From contig JAFNAS010000014.1 in NCBI GenBank assembly GCA_017860295.1, positions 1 through 64,000 of the forward strand: a stretch of 64,000 nucleotides of DNA, in the 5' to 3' direction. This DNA comes from Bacteroidota bacterium. Its GTDB lineage: Bacteria > Bacteroidota > Bacteroidia > Bacteroidales > Paludibacteraceae. Below the pieces are notes generated by a model that was not told the DNA's origin, did not search any database, and saw nothing but the letters and a program-made list of their open reading frames with translations. The translations under genes and the position numbers were made by a program. This document shows positions 23,860 through 32,961 of this stretch, piece after piece (positions within the stretch are counted from its first letter, which is position 1; the number at the start of each line of letters is the position of its first letter).

Positions 23860-24360
23860 ATGGATGAAATATTCCCTTTGGTAGATGAACAGGGAAATGT
23901 AACAGGGAAAGCTACCCGTAGCCAATGCCATGGAGGAACTTTTTGGCTCCATCCTGTAGTGCATCTTCATATTTTCAACAGTAGTGGTGAACTATTTTTG
24001 CAAAAGAGGTCGATGACCAAGGATACGCAACCCGGAAAATGGGATACAGCGGTAGGTGGTCATGTCGATTACGGAGAAACTGTGGAGACGGCATTGAAGC
24101 GGGAGGCTTTTGAAGAACTCGGTGTTACGGAATTTGTTCCGACTCCGGTCGCCCGTTATGTGTGGCAATCGGCAGTAGAAAAAGAGCTTGTAAATGCATA
24201 CCGAACAATATACGACGGGGAGTTCGTGCTCGACTACAATGAATTGGACGAAGGTCGGTTTTGGTCAATAAGTGAGATTCGCAACTCGTTGGGAAAAGGG
24301 ATATTTACTCCCAATTTTGAACATGATTTTCAATTGGTAACGGAATCGCTACCTCAATAA
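23860..24360 (+). CDS. Nudix hydrolase
   Basis: A 166-residue Nudix enzyme hydrolysing a nucleoside diphosphate linked to another group, in the cytoplasm. The full Nudix box G-x5-E-x7-RE-x2-EE-x-G is present from GGHVDYGETVETALKREAFE through ELG near residues 67-90, with all catalytic acidic residues. The N-terminus (IFPLVDEQGNVTGKATRSQC, HGGTFWLHPVVHLHIF) looks like the IPP-isomerase/YfcD-like subgroup. It begins a likely operon with a gate-domain membrane protein 5 bp downstream. The true substrate cannot be told. Confidence 0.92.
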   Translation: MDEIFPLVDEQGNVTGKATRSQCHGGTFWLHPVVHLHIFNSSGELFLQKRSMTKDTQPGKWDTAVGGHVDYGETVETALKREAFEELGVTEFVPTPVARYVWQSAVEKELVNAYRTIYDGEFVLDYNELDEGRFWSISEIRNSLGKGIFTPNFEHDFQLVTESLPQ

Positions 24361-24365
24361 GTTTC

Positions 24366-25292
24366 ATGCAACGAATCGTATTGTGTGTCCGTTTGGCCTT
24401 GCCGAAAGCTACGCATACCATTGTATGGCTACTGAAGCTGATGTTGCCGGTAGCTTTACTTGTGAGTTTTTTGCAGTATTGGGGCGTGATGGGCTGGCTG
24501 TCGGGCTATTTATCTCCGGTCTTTATTCATATCGGATTGCCCGGAGTTTCGGCTATCGTTTTTATTACAAGTCTTTTTCTGCCTCTGTATTCGGTATTGG
24601 CTGTTATTGCCACACTCACACTGGGGATGCGTGAAGTGACTATTCTGGCCATCATGTGTCTTATTTCTCATAGCCTGATTATTGAGACGGCAGTGCAAAA
24701 ACGTACCGGTTCGTCGGTATTCAATATGTTGGTGGTACGCGTCGGTATGAGTTTTATTGCTGCCGTGTTGTTGAATTGGCTCTTGCCGACAACCGGTTTT
24801 GCCGTATCGCATTCAACGGAGCAGATGCTACGGCTTACGGCAGTATGGGATGTTTTATTGCAGTGGGCGAAAACTTCTATGATATTGACTATTAAGGTTT
24901 CATTAATTTTGTATGGACTGTTTATATTTCAAAATATACTTAACGAATATAACTGGCTTAATAAGATTTCAATTTTCTTCGCGCCATTAATGCAATTTTT
25001 CGGTCTGTCAAGAGAAGTCTCTTTTCTCTGGTTTGTGGCTCAGACACTTGGGCTGGCTTACGGGTCTGCAGTGGTTATCGAGCAAGTGGAGACGGGAATG
25101 GTAGAGAAGAAGGATGCCAATATGCTTAATTATCATATTGCGGTCAATCACTCATTACTGGAAGATACGTTACTCTTTGCATCGATAGGAGTTTCGGTTT
25201 TATGGATCGTGGTGCCTCGTATTGGTCTGGCTTTGTTGCTTGTTTGGGGCATTCATGCCTTCCGGCGAATATTTCCGACAGTAAAATTATAA
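24366..25292 (+). CDS. Nucleoside-recognition (Gate) domain membrane protein
   Basis: A 308-residue protein with about eight membrane helices and the repeated gate-domain look of SpmA/SpmB and nucleoside-recognition proteins: LLKLMLPVALLVSFLQYWGV near residue 24, then a second related half after residue 165. The loop SLIIETAVQKRTG is typical of the family. Relatives are linked to nucleoside or metal transport, but none of the function is established for this type. It follows the Nudix gene by 5 bp and is probably translated with it. Confidence 0.82.
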   Translation: MQRIVLCVRLALPKATHTIVWLLKLMLPVALLVSFLQYWGVMGWLSGYLSPVFIHIGLPGVSAIVFITSLFLPLYSVLAVIATLTLGMREVTILAIMCLISHSLIIETAVQKRTGSSVFNMLVVRVGMSFIAAVLLNWLLPTTGFAVSHSTEQMLRLTAVWDVLLQWAKTSMILTIKVSLILYGLFIFQNILNEYNWLNKISIFFAPLMQFFGLSREVSFLWFVAQTLGLAYGSAVVIEQVETGMVEKKDANMLNYHIAVNHSLLEDTLLFASIGVSVLWIVVPRIGLALLLVWGIHAFRRIFPTVKL

Positions 25293-25314
25293 TGATAAAA
25301 TAAAAATAGATACT

Positions 25315-26004
25315 ATGCTGAAATATAAGTTTTTAATTTTGTTTATGTCGGTTGCTACTTTCGGTATGGCACAACGACAACTATCCATGCCTCCCAACTA
25401 TAATTTGTTGCGTAGAACTATTTTTGATGCAAAATCGGACTGCTATTTTCCAAAGTTGATGCAGCGTTTTTTGGCAAACGATACGACTATGACAACCGAT
25501 CAGGTTCGTTCGCTTTACTATGGCTATACGTTGCAGAAAGAATACAAGCCATATTACCACAATGCAAAGGATTCTCTCTTATTTACTTATGCTCGGAAAG
25601 TAAATAAAACGACTGCCGATTGCGACACCATTATCCGACTTACACGTCAATCGCTGGCCGTGTTTCCACTCGATCTATATAAGCTCAATCAACTGGCCTA
25701 TGCCTATCATATGACTGGAAGAAATGATCTGGCACATCTCTACACTTTAAAATCCAAACAGTTGGCAAGGGCAATCTTTTCTACTGGTAATGGCCGGACG
25801 CAGATGACCGCCTGGCATGTGATTTCTGTGTCTGACGAATATGAACTGATTTACCTGCTGGGATTATTTCCTGTCGATCAGCGTTTTGTTTATAGTAATT
25901 GCGATTTTATATCGGTTGCTAAGAACAGGTTGAAAGTCAATGGATTTTATTTTAATATTAAGCGTTTGATTGATGTCAATGGTTCGATGCCGTCGTCTAA
26001 TTGA
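25315..26004 (+). CDS. DUF4919-like exported protein
   Basis: A 229-residue protein with a signal peptide (1-19, ending FGMAQ) and a mainly alpha-helical mature region: DQVRSLYYGYTLQKEYKPY and a TPR-like helix pair LDLYKLNQLAYAYHMTGRND. This agrees with the DUF4919 family of Bacteroidetes, role unknown. It is 22 bp downstream of the gate-domain gene and may belong to the same transcript. Predicted periplasmic. Confidence 0.8.
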   Translation: MLKYKFLILFMSVATFGMAQRQLSMPPNYNLLRRTIFDAKSDCYFPKLMQRFLANDTTMTTDQVRSLYYGYTLQKEYKPYYHNAKDSLLFTYARKVNKTTADCDTIIRLTRQSLAVFPLDLYKLNQLAYAYHMTGRNDLAHLYTLKSKQLARAIFSTGNGRTQMTAWHVISVSDEYELIYLLGLFPVDQRFVYSNCDFISVAKNRLKVNGFYFNIKRLIDVNGSMPSSN

Positions 26005-26105
26005 TTGCATTGGCAAGGAGGATGCTACTTAATCTTATCTGAAATATCATGCTGAAAAACACAACCGCTTCCTTGAATATCAATATCAAAATACTGTTTT
26101 AAAGC

Positions 26106-26822
26106 ATGATACTACAACCAATTACGGAATTTATAAATCAACATTCATACCCTGAGTTTAAATTAAAGGCTGTCTTATTCGATATGGACGGCGTGCTTTT
26201 CGATTCGATGCCGGCACATGCCGAAGCCTGGGTGAGAGCCATTAGAAAGATCGGATTGCCATTTACACACTACGAAGCGTATATGCACGAAGGAAGAACC
26301 GGAACCGGAACGATCAACGGTATTTTCCAGCGTGAATGGGGACGAAGCGCAACCTCGGAAGAAGAGAAGGCGATATATACACATAAAAGTAAAGAGTTCA
26401 GGGAGTTGAGCCGTACGATACCGATGCCTTTTGCGGGTGAGCTTTTAAATAAACTGAAGAACAAAGGACTGGACATTATTTTGGTAACCGGCTCCGGACA
26501 AGCCAGTTTGCTCGATAGTCTGGAGGTATATTATCCCGGTATTTTTTGCCAGGAGAAGATGGTGACGGCCTTCGATGTTAAGTACGGCAAGCCCAATCCG
26601 GAACCCTACCTGATGGGATTGCAAAAAGCCGGTGTCAAACCCTGGGAAGCCGTGGTGGTAGAGAATGCCCCGTTGGGGGTAGAGGCTGCCAAAGGTGCCG
26701 GAATTTTTACGGTGGCCATCAATACCGGTATTCTCGAAGATGAGGTGTTGGTCGATGCCGGAGCAAATATTGTTTTGCCGGGAATGCAGGAACTTTACAA
26801 CGAGTGGGATATTCTGTTTTAG
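26106..26822 (+). CDS. HAD-superfamily phosphatase / beta-phosphoglucomutase-like
   Basis: A 238-residue HAD hydrolase of the subfamily IA with an alpha-helical cap, like beta-phosphoglucomutase or sugar phosphatases. Motif I FDMDGVLFDSMPAHAEAW (nucleophile Asp and acid/base Asp) is near residue 27, motif II VTGSGQ near 122, motif III Lys in KYGKPNPEPYL near 161, and motif IV VVENAPLGVEAAKGAG near 181. Motif IV has Glu-Asn where most members have Glu-Asp or Asp-Asp. The substrate is presumably a hexose or pentose phosphate. A cupin gene follows in 29 bp. Confidence 0.9.
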   Translation: MILQPITEFINQHSYPEFKLKAVLFDMDGVLFDSMPAHAEAWVRAIRKIGLPFTHYEAYMHEGRTGTGTINGIFQREWGRSATSEEEKAIYTHKSKEFRELSRTIPMPFAGELLNKLKNKGLDIILVTGSGQASLLDSLEVYYPGIFCQEKMVTAFDVKYGKPNPEPYLMGLQKAGVKPWEAVVVENAPLGVEAAKGAGIFTVAINTGILEDEVLVDAGANIVLPGMQELYNEWDILF

Positions 26823-26851
26823 TTATAAACCGAGCGATTATTATTGCCATT

Positions 26852-27313
26852 ATGATGAAAACTATCGAAAAAATAGCACAAAACAAGCATTACGCAGCCA
26901 TCGATCTGGGAAATCTGGAAGAGATACTGCAATACACGTTGATTCATCCTGTCAGCAAACGGGAGATCGAAGGTAAAGTCTTTGTGAAGGATGCAACAGG
27001 AGCGACCGGAACGGAAATTTCGTTCAATATGTTGCCTCCGCATACCGAGGTACCCTATTTTCATATCCACAACAAAAACGAAGAGACCTATATCTTTCTG
27101 AAAGGGTCAGGCTTTTATCAGGTGGACGACGACTGTTTTCCCATCAAAGAGGGAAGCGTGGTACGTGTGGCTCCGCAGGGAAACCGCGGTATGTGCAATA
27201 CATCCGATGAACCGATGATCTACATTGCCATTCAATCGAAAGAAAATTCGCTGGAAGAACATACTTCCGCCGACGGTACACGGATACCTACTGAACCGAA
27301 ATGGAAACGTTAG
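26852..27313 (+). CDS. Cupin-domain protein
   Basis: A 153-residue single-domain cupin. Motif 1 is visible as PPHTEVPYFHIHNKNEETYI (His, His, Glu ligands) and motif 2 as the PQGNRGMCN segment, where the usual His is not obvious. A metal site may therefore be incomplete. I chose ATG 26852 (or the next codon 26855); the earlier in-frame ATG 26804 overlaps the HAD gene by 19 bp. It is probably co-transcribed with the HAD enzyme, and might be a sugar isomerase-like or sensory protein; no function is asserted. Confidence 0.82.
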   Translation: MMKTIEKIAQNKHYAAIDLGNLEEILQYTLIHPVSKREIEGKVFVKDATGATGTEISFNMLPPHTEVPYFHIHNKNEETYIFLKGSGFYQVDDDCFPIKEGSVVRVAPQGNRGMCNTSDEPMIYIAIQSKENSLEEHTSADGTRIPTEPKWKR

Positions 27314-27397
27314 GTTTAAGTGGTAAGGTATAAGGTGTAAGAAGTAAGATGTAAGTGGCAAGTAATAGTCTTATTTGTTTTTGTTAATCAGTGTATT
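27314..27397 (+). repeat. Low-complexity intergenic repeat
   Basis: The 84 bp between the cupin and GNAT genes hold a run of related short units (GGTAAGGTATAAGG, TGTAAGAAGTAAGATGTAAG). It is one of several dispersed low-complexity blocks in this chromosome. Confidence 0.5.
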
Positions 27398-27892
27398 ATG
27401 AAAACTCAACTACAACGGATATTACCGGATGCAGATTTGTCGGACGTGGTGGCAGTGCTGAGAAGTGCGCATGGAACGGTGGCGCGACAATTCGGCTTTA
27501 CACAGGAGACCAACCCGACAAACAGTGCTTTTATCGATGCGGAAACGTTGCGCGGACAATTAGAGAAGGGCATTGAACTGTACCTGATGACTGATGATCA
27601 TGTTCCTGTCGGATGTATTGCCATTGAAGAATCGAAAACCGAAGCCGAAACGTTTTATATTGAAAAGGTCTCGGTGGTACCCGATTGCCGGAACCGTGGA
27701 TTGGGAGTGGAATTGATGAATTTTGCCACATCTTTGATCGGGAGTCGGGGAGGGAAGCATATCGGCGTTGCATTGATTAATGAGCATGAAAAACTGAAAG
27801 CGTGGTACCAACAGCAAGGCTTCAGAGAGGTGATTGTAAAAGAATACGCGCATTTGCCTTTCAACGTGTGTTTTATGAGTAAGGAAATATAA
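27398..27892 (+). CDS. GNAT family N-acetyltransferase
   Basis: A 164-residue GNAT protein. The acetyl-CoA-binding loop is VVPDCRNRGLGVELMNFATS (R-x-x-G-x-G type) near residue 95, followed by KLKAWYQQQGFREV, the standard late segment. The N-terminal helices (SDVVAVLRSAHGTVARQFGF) contribute substrate specificity, which is unknown. It is a typical chromosomal acetyltransferase and unrelated to the cassette GNATs in detail. Confidence 0.88.
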   Translation: MKTQLQRILPDADLSDVVAVLRSAHGTVARQFGFTQETNPTNSAFIDAETLRGQLEKGIELYLMTDDHVPVGCIAIEESKTEAETFYIEKVSVVPDCRNRGLGVELMNFATSLIGSRGGKHIGVALINEHEKLKAWYQQQGFREVIVKEYAHLPFNVCFMSKEI

Positions 27893-27947
27893 TTCCATCT
27901 GACTGTGGAACTAATGAGTAATAATGAAAAAAGTAGGAATGAAGCTG

Positions 27948-27967
27948 TCTTTGTTCTTTACTCTTTG
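27948..27967 (+). repeat. 20-bp dispersed repeat, copy 1
   Basis: TCTTTGTTCTTTACTCTTTG occurs here and, identically, at 39150-39169. Both copies lie just upstream of a gene start (patatin here, kdpE there). Confidence 0.7.
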
Positions 27968-27977
27968 CTCTATTTGA

Positions 27978-28847
27978 ATGATTGACTATAATTTACCCAA
28001 CGATATCGGTCTGGTTCTCGAAGGTGGTGGCTTCAGAGGAATGTATACCGCCGGAGTATTGGACTCGTTTCTTCAGCAAGAACTCTATTTTAAGTATCTT
28101 ATTGGAGTCTCTGCCGGAGCTGATTACGGTGCGTCGTATGTGTCGCGGCAGTTCGGACGCAATCTTGCGGTCAACGAATATGTCTCCGATCCCAACTATT
28201 GCAGTTGGTTTCACCTGCTGTCGAAAGGAGAGTATTTTAACGATGATTTTGTCTATCGTTATTTACCGGAACATTTGGTTCCTTTTGATTTTGAGGCTTT
28301 TTCGTCGGGTAATGTTACGATGAAGGTTGGTCTGACCGATTGCAATACCGGTAAGGCCGCATTCAAAGTGTTGGATGCTACGGATAAAAAGCGTTTTGCA
28401 ACGTTGCTTTCGGCCACCTCTTCGCTTCCTGTCATTGCCAGACCCAAGCAGATCGACAAGGAACTCTACCTGGACGGTGGTATTTCCGATTCGATTCCCG
28501 TGCAGCAGGCTTTCAACGATGGATACAAACGTTTGGTGGTGATTCTTACCCGTGATGCCGCTTATCGGAAAGATCAGGTAAAATTCCTTCCGTTCTGGAA
28601 ACACCATTACCGTCACTATCCGCGTTTGGCCGAAGCCATTATCAACCGCGCAGCCCAGTATAACCAAACGCTGGATCTGATTGCGAAACTGGAAAAAGAG
28701 GGTAGTATCTATGTAATCCGTCCCAATGAAACGCTTCCTGTTTCGCGCATGGAAAATAAGCCGAAACGTCTTGAGAAAGTCTATTATATGGGTCTGGAAC
28801 AGATGAATAAAGAGATAGACCGGCTGAAAGAGTGGATCGGAATTTAA
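27978..28847 (+). CDS. Patatin-like phospholipase
   Basis: A 289-residue serine hydrolase of the patatin family, acting on lipid acyl esters. The oxyanion-hole motif GGGFRGMY is near residue 16, the nucleophile elbow G-V-S-A-G (Ser near 42) follows in FKYLIGVSAGADYG, and the Asp of the dyad is in LDGGISDSIPV near 165. The C-terminal region after 220 is helical, with KEGSIYVIRPNETLPVSR typical of the YjjU-like bacterial group. No signal peptide is seen, so it is probably cytoplasmic or membrane-peripheral. Confidence 0.92.
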   Translation: MIDYNLPNDIGLVLEGGGFRGMYTAGVLDSFLQQELYFKYLIGVSAGADYGASYVSRQFGRNLAVNEYVSDPNYCSWFHLLSKGEYFNDDFVYRYLPEHLVPFDFEAFSSGNVTMKVGLTDCNTGKAAFKVLDATDKKRFATLLSATSSLPVIARPKQIDKELYLDGGISDSIPVQQAFNDGYKRLVVILTRDAAYRKDQVKFLPFWKHHYRHYPRLAEAIINRAAQYNQTLDLIAKLEKEGSIYVIRPNETLPVSRMENKPKRLEKVYYMGLEQMNKEIDRLKEWIGI

Positions 28848-28938
28848 TTTGAAAATGTGGGAATTTGAAAATTTGAAAATGAAGTCAAGACCACTTCAAT
28901 GATATAATCTGCCAACTGAATGTGCATGGCATAACTAC
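28848..28938 (+). repeat. TTTGAAAA-type low-complexity repeat
   Basis: GGGAATTTGAAAATTTGAAA and neighbouring bases repeat the unit TTTGAAAAT several times. The same motif appears between kdpA and kdpB at about 32872-32906. Confidence 0.6.
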
Positions 28939-30987
28939 ATGATTAATTTGAGTATGAGTAGAAATCTGAAACAAGCCGCGATATTGTCCTTCTTTTTGCT
29001 GGGCATATTTTCTTTTAGTAATGCGCAGTCTGTCGATCCGATGGTGTCGCATATCGATTCGACCGAAACGCCGGGTCATGATTTTTTTCTGTATGCCAAT
29101 GGAAAATGGTTTAAGCAGAATCCTATTCCTGCCAGTGAAACATCGAATGGTATTTTCCAGATGATTCAGGATACCATTAACGCCCAGATACACGATGTGT
29201 GTGTGTCGTCGGCCGGGATGAAGAACAGCGTGAAAGGGAGTGCCCGTCAGAAAATCGGTGATCTCTTCTTTACCGGCATGGACTCCGTGTCGTTGAACCG
29301 GATGGGAATTGCTCCGCTCAAATCCGATTTGGACCGGATTAATCAAATCTCTTCGGTTAGCCAGTTGATGACTACGGCGGCTTACTTAAGAACGATCGGT
29401 GCCGGTTCTATGTATAGTCTTGCCGTGGGACAGGACGATAAAATAAGCAGTAAACATGCCGTATTTGTCGGTCAGGGAGGATTGAGCCTGCCCGATCGCG
29501 AGTACTATTTTGCCACCGATGCCCGTGCGGCCAAAGTGCGTGAAGCGTTTATGACTTATGCCCGTAAAATGTTCGGTTTGATGGGTTATAGCGAAGCTCA
29601 GGCGAAGGTAGCTGCTGATGAGGTGATGAAACTGGAAACGACTCTGGCCAAGGTTTCGCGTAAACGCGAGGATACCCGCGACCCGTTGTTGAATTACAAT
29701 AAAATGACTTTTGCCAAACTGGCATCCGAAAATCCTTCGCTGGAGTTGAAACAGTCATTGACGATTGTGGGCCTGCCCAAAGTAGACTCGATTATTGTAG
29801 GGCAACCCGAATTTGTGACGGCTCTCAACGGTTACATTAAAACTATGCCGCTATCGGCCTGGAAATCGTATCTGAAGTTGCGCCTGATGAGTGCTTATGC
29901 TGATTATCTCGACGATAAAACATTTGCAATTGTCTTTGAATACAGTTCGGCATTGAGAGGAACTACCGAACCCCGTCCCCGCTGGAAACGTGTAACCGAA
30001 GAGGTGGATGGTTCGTTGGGTGATCTGGTCGGTCAGGTGTATGTGAAAGATTACCTGCCGAAAGGAACCAAAGAGAAGCTGATGGAGATCGGTACCGAAA
30101 TCAAGAAGGTGTATGCCGAACGCATCAAAAACCTCGACTGGATGTCGCCTGACACCAAGATCAAAGCGCTTCACAAATTAGACGTGATGATAATGAAAGT
30201 GGGTTATCCCGACAAATGGAAGGATATGAGTAAGCTGCAGATAGACAAAAGCTCGTATGCAGCCAATATGAAGCACGTTGCTCAATGGCAATATAACTAT
30301 ATGATTTCCAAATATGGCAAACCGGTCGATCGTACCGAATGGGATATGCAGCCGCAAACCTACAACGCGTACTATAATCCTTCGAATAACGAAATTGTGG
30401 TACCGGGTTGTAACATCATTGTGCCGGGATACGAACGCAAGATGGCCGACGATGCCATTCTTTACTCTATTATCGGCGGGTCTACTTTCGGTCACGAAAT
30501 GACACACGGTTTCGACGATCAGGGGGCGAAATACGATTCCAATGGTAACCTTGCCAACTGGTGGACTACCGAAGACAGTACTAAATTCTTTACCAAGACG
30601 AAGATGATTGTGGCTCAGTTCAACAAATATGTTGCGGTGGACAGCCTGCATGTAAACGGTGAGATGACGCAGGGCGAAAATATTGCCGATTTGGGTGGTG
30701 TTGCTATGGGTTATGAGGCCTTTAAAAAGACGGCACAATATAAAAACAATCAGGTAATCGGTGGCTTGACTCCCGATAAACGCTTTTTCCTTGGTTACGG
30801 AATGGCCTGGATGGTCAATATTCGTCCCGAAGCGCTAGCCAATCAGGTTCGCAGCGACGTACATTCACCCGCTCGTTTCCGTATCAACGGCCCGCTTTCC
30901 GATATCGATGCTTTCTATAAAATATTCGATGTCAAACCGGGCGATGCCATGTGGATTCCCGAAGAGCAACGCGTGAAGATCTGGTAA
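28939..30987 (+). CDS. pepO: M13 (neprilysin/PepO) family metallopeptidase
   Basis: A 682-residue exported zinc endopeptidase. A signal peptide (about residues 1-30, ending SNAQS) is followed by the large helical PepO N-domain and the catalytic domain. The zinc motif H-E-x-x-H is seen as FGHEMTHGFD near residue 519, the third ligand in GENIADLGGVAMG near 580, and substrate-binding NAYYNPSNNEIVVPG near 480. The C-terminal VRSDVHSPARFRINGP and PGDAMWIPEEQRVKIW agree with the family. Start is 28939 or the in-frame ATG 28954, which gives a tidier signal peptide. It degrades oligopeptides in the periplasm. Confidence 0.95.
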   Translation: MINLSMSRNLKQAAILSFFLLGIFSFSNAQSVDPMVSHIDSTETPGHDFFLYANGKWFKQNPIPASETSNGIFQMIQDTINAQIHDVCVSSAGMKNSVKGSARQKIGDLFFTGMDSVSLNRMGIAPLKSDLDRINQISSVSQLMTTAAYLRTIGAGSMYSLAVGQDDKISSKHAVFVGQGGLSLPDREYYFATDARAAKVREAFMTYARKMFGLMGYSEAQAKVAADEVMKLETTLAKVSRKREDTRDPLLNYNKMTFAKLASENPSLELKQSLTIVGLPKVDSIIVGQPEFVTALNGYIKTMPLSAWKSYLKLRLMSAYADYLDDKTFAIVFEYSSALRGTTEPRPRWKRVTEEVDGSLGDLVGQVYVKDYLPKGTKEKLMEIGTEIKKVYAERIKNLDWMSPDTKIKALHKLDVMIMKVGYPDKWKDMSKLQIDKSSYAANMKHVAQWQYNYMISKYGKPVDRTEWDMQPQTYNAYYNPSNNEIVVPGCNIIVPGYERKMADDAILYSIIGGSTFGHEMTHGFDDQGAKYDSNGNLANWWTTEDSTKFFTKTKMIVAQFNKYVAVDSLHVNGEMTQGENIADLGGVAMGYEAFKKTAQYKNNQVIGGLTPDKRFFLGYGMAWMVNIRPEALANQVRSDVHSPARFRINGPLSDIDAFYKIFDVKPGDAMWIPEEQRVKIW

Positions 30988-31027
30988 TCGTTCGTTTGAA
31001 CGACCGGATTCTTTACTAAACAATTCA

Positions 31028-31072
31028 ATCCACGGATTCAACGATTTATGCGTTGATCCGTGGATTTTTTTA
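31028..31072 (+). terminator. Intrinsic terminator after pepO
   Basis: ATCCACGGATTCAACG (31028-31043) pairs with CGTTGATCCGTGGAT (31051-31065) with one bulged base, followed by TTTTTT. Confidence 0.85.
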
Positions 31073-31110
31073 TCTTTATAAAATCTTTATATCCGCCGCT
31101 CACATCTTTA

Positions 31111-31141
31111 TTTTCTCCTTACACCTTCTGGTATACATTTG
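31111..31141 (+). promoter_or_regulatory. Promoter of the kdp operon
   Basis: TTTT (31111-31114) and TACATTTG (31134-31141) resemble the -33/-7 elements with a 19-bp spacer. It lies 47 bp before kdpA. No KdpE operator could be identified by eye. Confidence 0.6.
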
Positions 31142-31187
31142 CATCGAAAACAATGCGAATGATCATTTATAGAAAAATAAAGAAACA

Positions 31188-32873
31188 ATGAGTACTTTTA
31201 TTCAACTCGCTCTCTTTTTGGGCGCTCTCATCCTGCTGACTCCCGTCCTGGGAAAATATATGAAGCAAGTAATCAGCGGAGAAAATCACATACTGACACC
31301 CGTCCTCGGGTGGCTCGAACGGAGTATTTATCGTGTTTGCGGTATCGATCCGCAGGAGGATATGAACTGGAAAAAATACCTGGCGAGTCTGCTATGGTTT
31401 AACTTTTTCGGTTTTGTCATTGTCTTTGCTTTGCAGTTGACACAGGCGTGGTTGCCATTTAATCCGGCAAAAGTGCCGAATACCTCTTGGCATCTGGCTC
31501 TGAATACCGCTATCAGTTTTGTGACCAACACCAATTGGCAATCGTACAGTGGCGAAAGCACGATGAGTTATCTTACTCAGATGGCAGCGCTTGGCGTGCA
31601 GAATTTTCTGAGCGCGGCAACCGGTCTGGCTGTATTAATAGCACTAATGAAAGGCCTGATCAAAAACACGAAACAACAACTCGGAAACTTTTGGGTCGAC
31701 CTTACCCGTTCGGTGATCTATATTTTATTGCCGTTGTCGATTGTTTTTGCGTTAATTCTCGTAGGGCAGGGCGTTGTGCAAACATTCTCTTCCTATACCG
31801 ACACTACAACGCTGGAAGGTGTTAAGCAGGTGATTCCGCTTGGTCCGGCAGCCTCTCAGATTGCCATCAAACAACTCGGCACCAATGGCGGAGGCTTCTT
31901 CGGCGTAAACAGCGCTCATCCGTTTGAAAATCCGACACCTTTCTCCAATTTTCTGGAGATGTTGGCCATTCTGCTTATTCCGGCCGCCTTGACCTATACG
32001 TATGGACTCTTTATCGGTTCCAAAAAACAGGGATGGACGCTATTCGGTGCCATGCTGATTATTCTGTGCGTGGGTTTGGGCGTATCGCTTTATGCCGAAT
32101 ACGCGGCCAATCCGGCGCTGCATATTGCCGGGTCGATGGAGGGAAAAGAGACCCGGTTTGGAATTGTCAATAGTATTATCTGGTCTACATCCACCACGGT
32201 AGCCTCCAACGGTTCAGTAAATGCCATGCACGACAGTCTCTCTCCGCTGGCCGGATTGGTGGCTATGTTCAATATGATGTTGGGCGAAGTGGTTTTTGGG
32301 GGCGTTGGTTCCGGTTTGTACGGCATGATAGCCTTTGTGATTCTGACGGTGTTTATCGCCGGATTGATGGTGGGACGTACTCCCGAATACTTGGGTAAGA
32401 AGATCGAATCGTTCGAAGTGCGGATGGCGTTGATTGCTGTGCTGGCTCCGGCGGTATGCATATTGGCTTTCACGGCCATAGCGGTTAGTGCACATGCTGG
32501 TCTTGCCGGGTTGAACAACAAAGGGCCGCACGGATTGTCGGAAATTCTCTATGCCTTTACTTCGGCTTGTGCAAACAATGGTAGCGCTTTTGCCGGACTA
32601 ACCACCAATACCCCGTTTTATAACGTGCTATTGTCGATATGCATGTTGGTGGGGCGCTTCGGGGTTATTATTCCGATGATGGCCATTGCCGGCAGCATGG
32701 CGGGCAAAAAGGTTACGCCGGTATCTTCGGGTACTTTTCATACAGATAACGGGATGTTTCTTATTTTGTTGATCGGAGTAATCATCATTGTCGGCGGATT
32801 GACTTTCTTCCCTGCTCTTTCATTGGGGCCGATTCTGGAACATCTGTTGATGCAGGCGGGAATGACGTTTTGA
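31188..32873 (+). CDS. kdpA: Potassium-transporting ATPase subunit A
   Basis: A 561-residue membrane protein, the potassium-binding channel-like subunit of the high-affinity KdpFABC pump. About ten membrane helices are evident. The selectivity-filter loops are clear, for example TNGGGFFGVNSAHPFENPTP near residue 230 and ACANNGSAFAGLTTNTPFYN near 464. Length is normal. It opens the operon kdpA-kdpB-lipoprotein-kdpC. No KdpF-like 29-residue hydrophobic peptide was found upstream, as in many species outside the enterics. Confidence 0.97.
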   Translation: MSTFIQLALFLGALILLTPVLGKYMKQVISGENHILTPVLGWLERSIYRVCGIDPQEDMNWKKYLASLLWFNFFGFVIVFALQLTQAWLPFNPAKVPNTSWHLALNTAISFVTNTNWQSYSGESTMSYLTQMAALGVQNFLSAATGLAVLIALMKGLIKNTKQQLGNFWVDLTRSVIYILLPLSIVFALILVGQGVVQTFSSYTDTTTLEGVKQVIPLGPAASQIAIKQLGTNGGGFFGVNSAHPFENPTPFSNFLEMLAILLIPAALTYTYGLFIGSKKQGWTLFGAMLIILCVGLGVSLYAEYAANPALHIAGSMEGKETRFGIVNSIIWSTSTTVASNGSVNAMHDSLSPLAGLVAMFNMMLGEVVFGGVGSGLYGMIAFVILTVFIAGLMVGRTPEYLGKKIESFEVRMALIAVLAPAVCILAFTAIAVSAHAGLAGLNNKGPHGLSEILYAFTSACANNGSAFAGLTTNTPFYNVLLSICMLVGRFGVIIPMMAIAGSMAGKKVTPVSSGTFHTDNGMFLILLIGVIIIVGGLTFFPALSLGPILEHLLMQAGMTF

Positions 32874-32961
32874 TTTGAAAATTTGAAAATTTGAGAATTT
32901 GAAAATGAGGAAATGAAATCTGTAATGTCTGAAACATTAAACATTAAACTTTGAACAATCA
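32871..32961 (+). repeat. Low-complexity repeat between kdpA and kdpB
   Basis: The 88-bp gap contains the repeated unit ATTTGAAAATTTGA and then AACATTAAACATTAAACT. The first part matches the repeat at 28848. It carries no start signal that I can support and interrupts an otherwise tight operon. Confidence 0.6.

Noticed and set aside
31151-31189. Twelve-codon frame ending at the kdpA start, considered as kdpF
   Set aside because: KdpF is a hydrophobic peptide of about 29 residues; this one is short and basic and probably chance.
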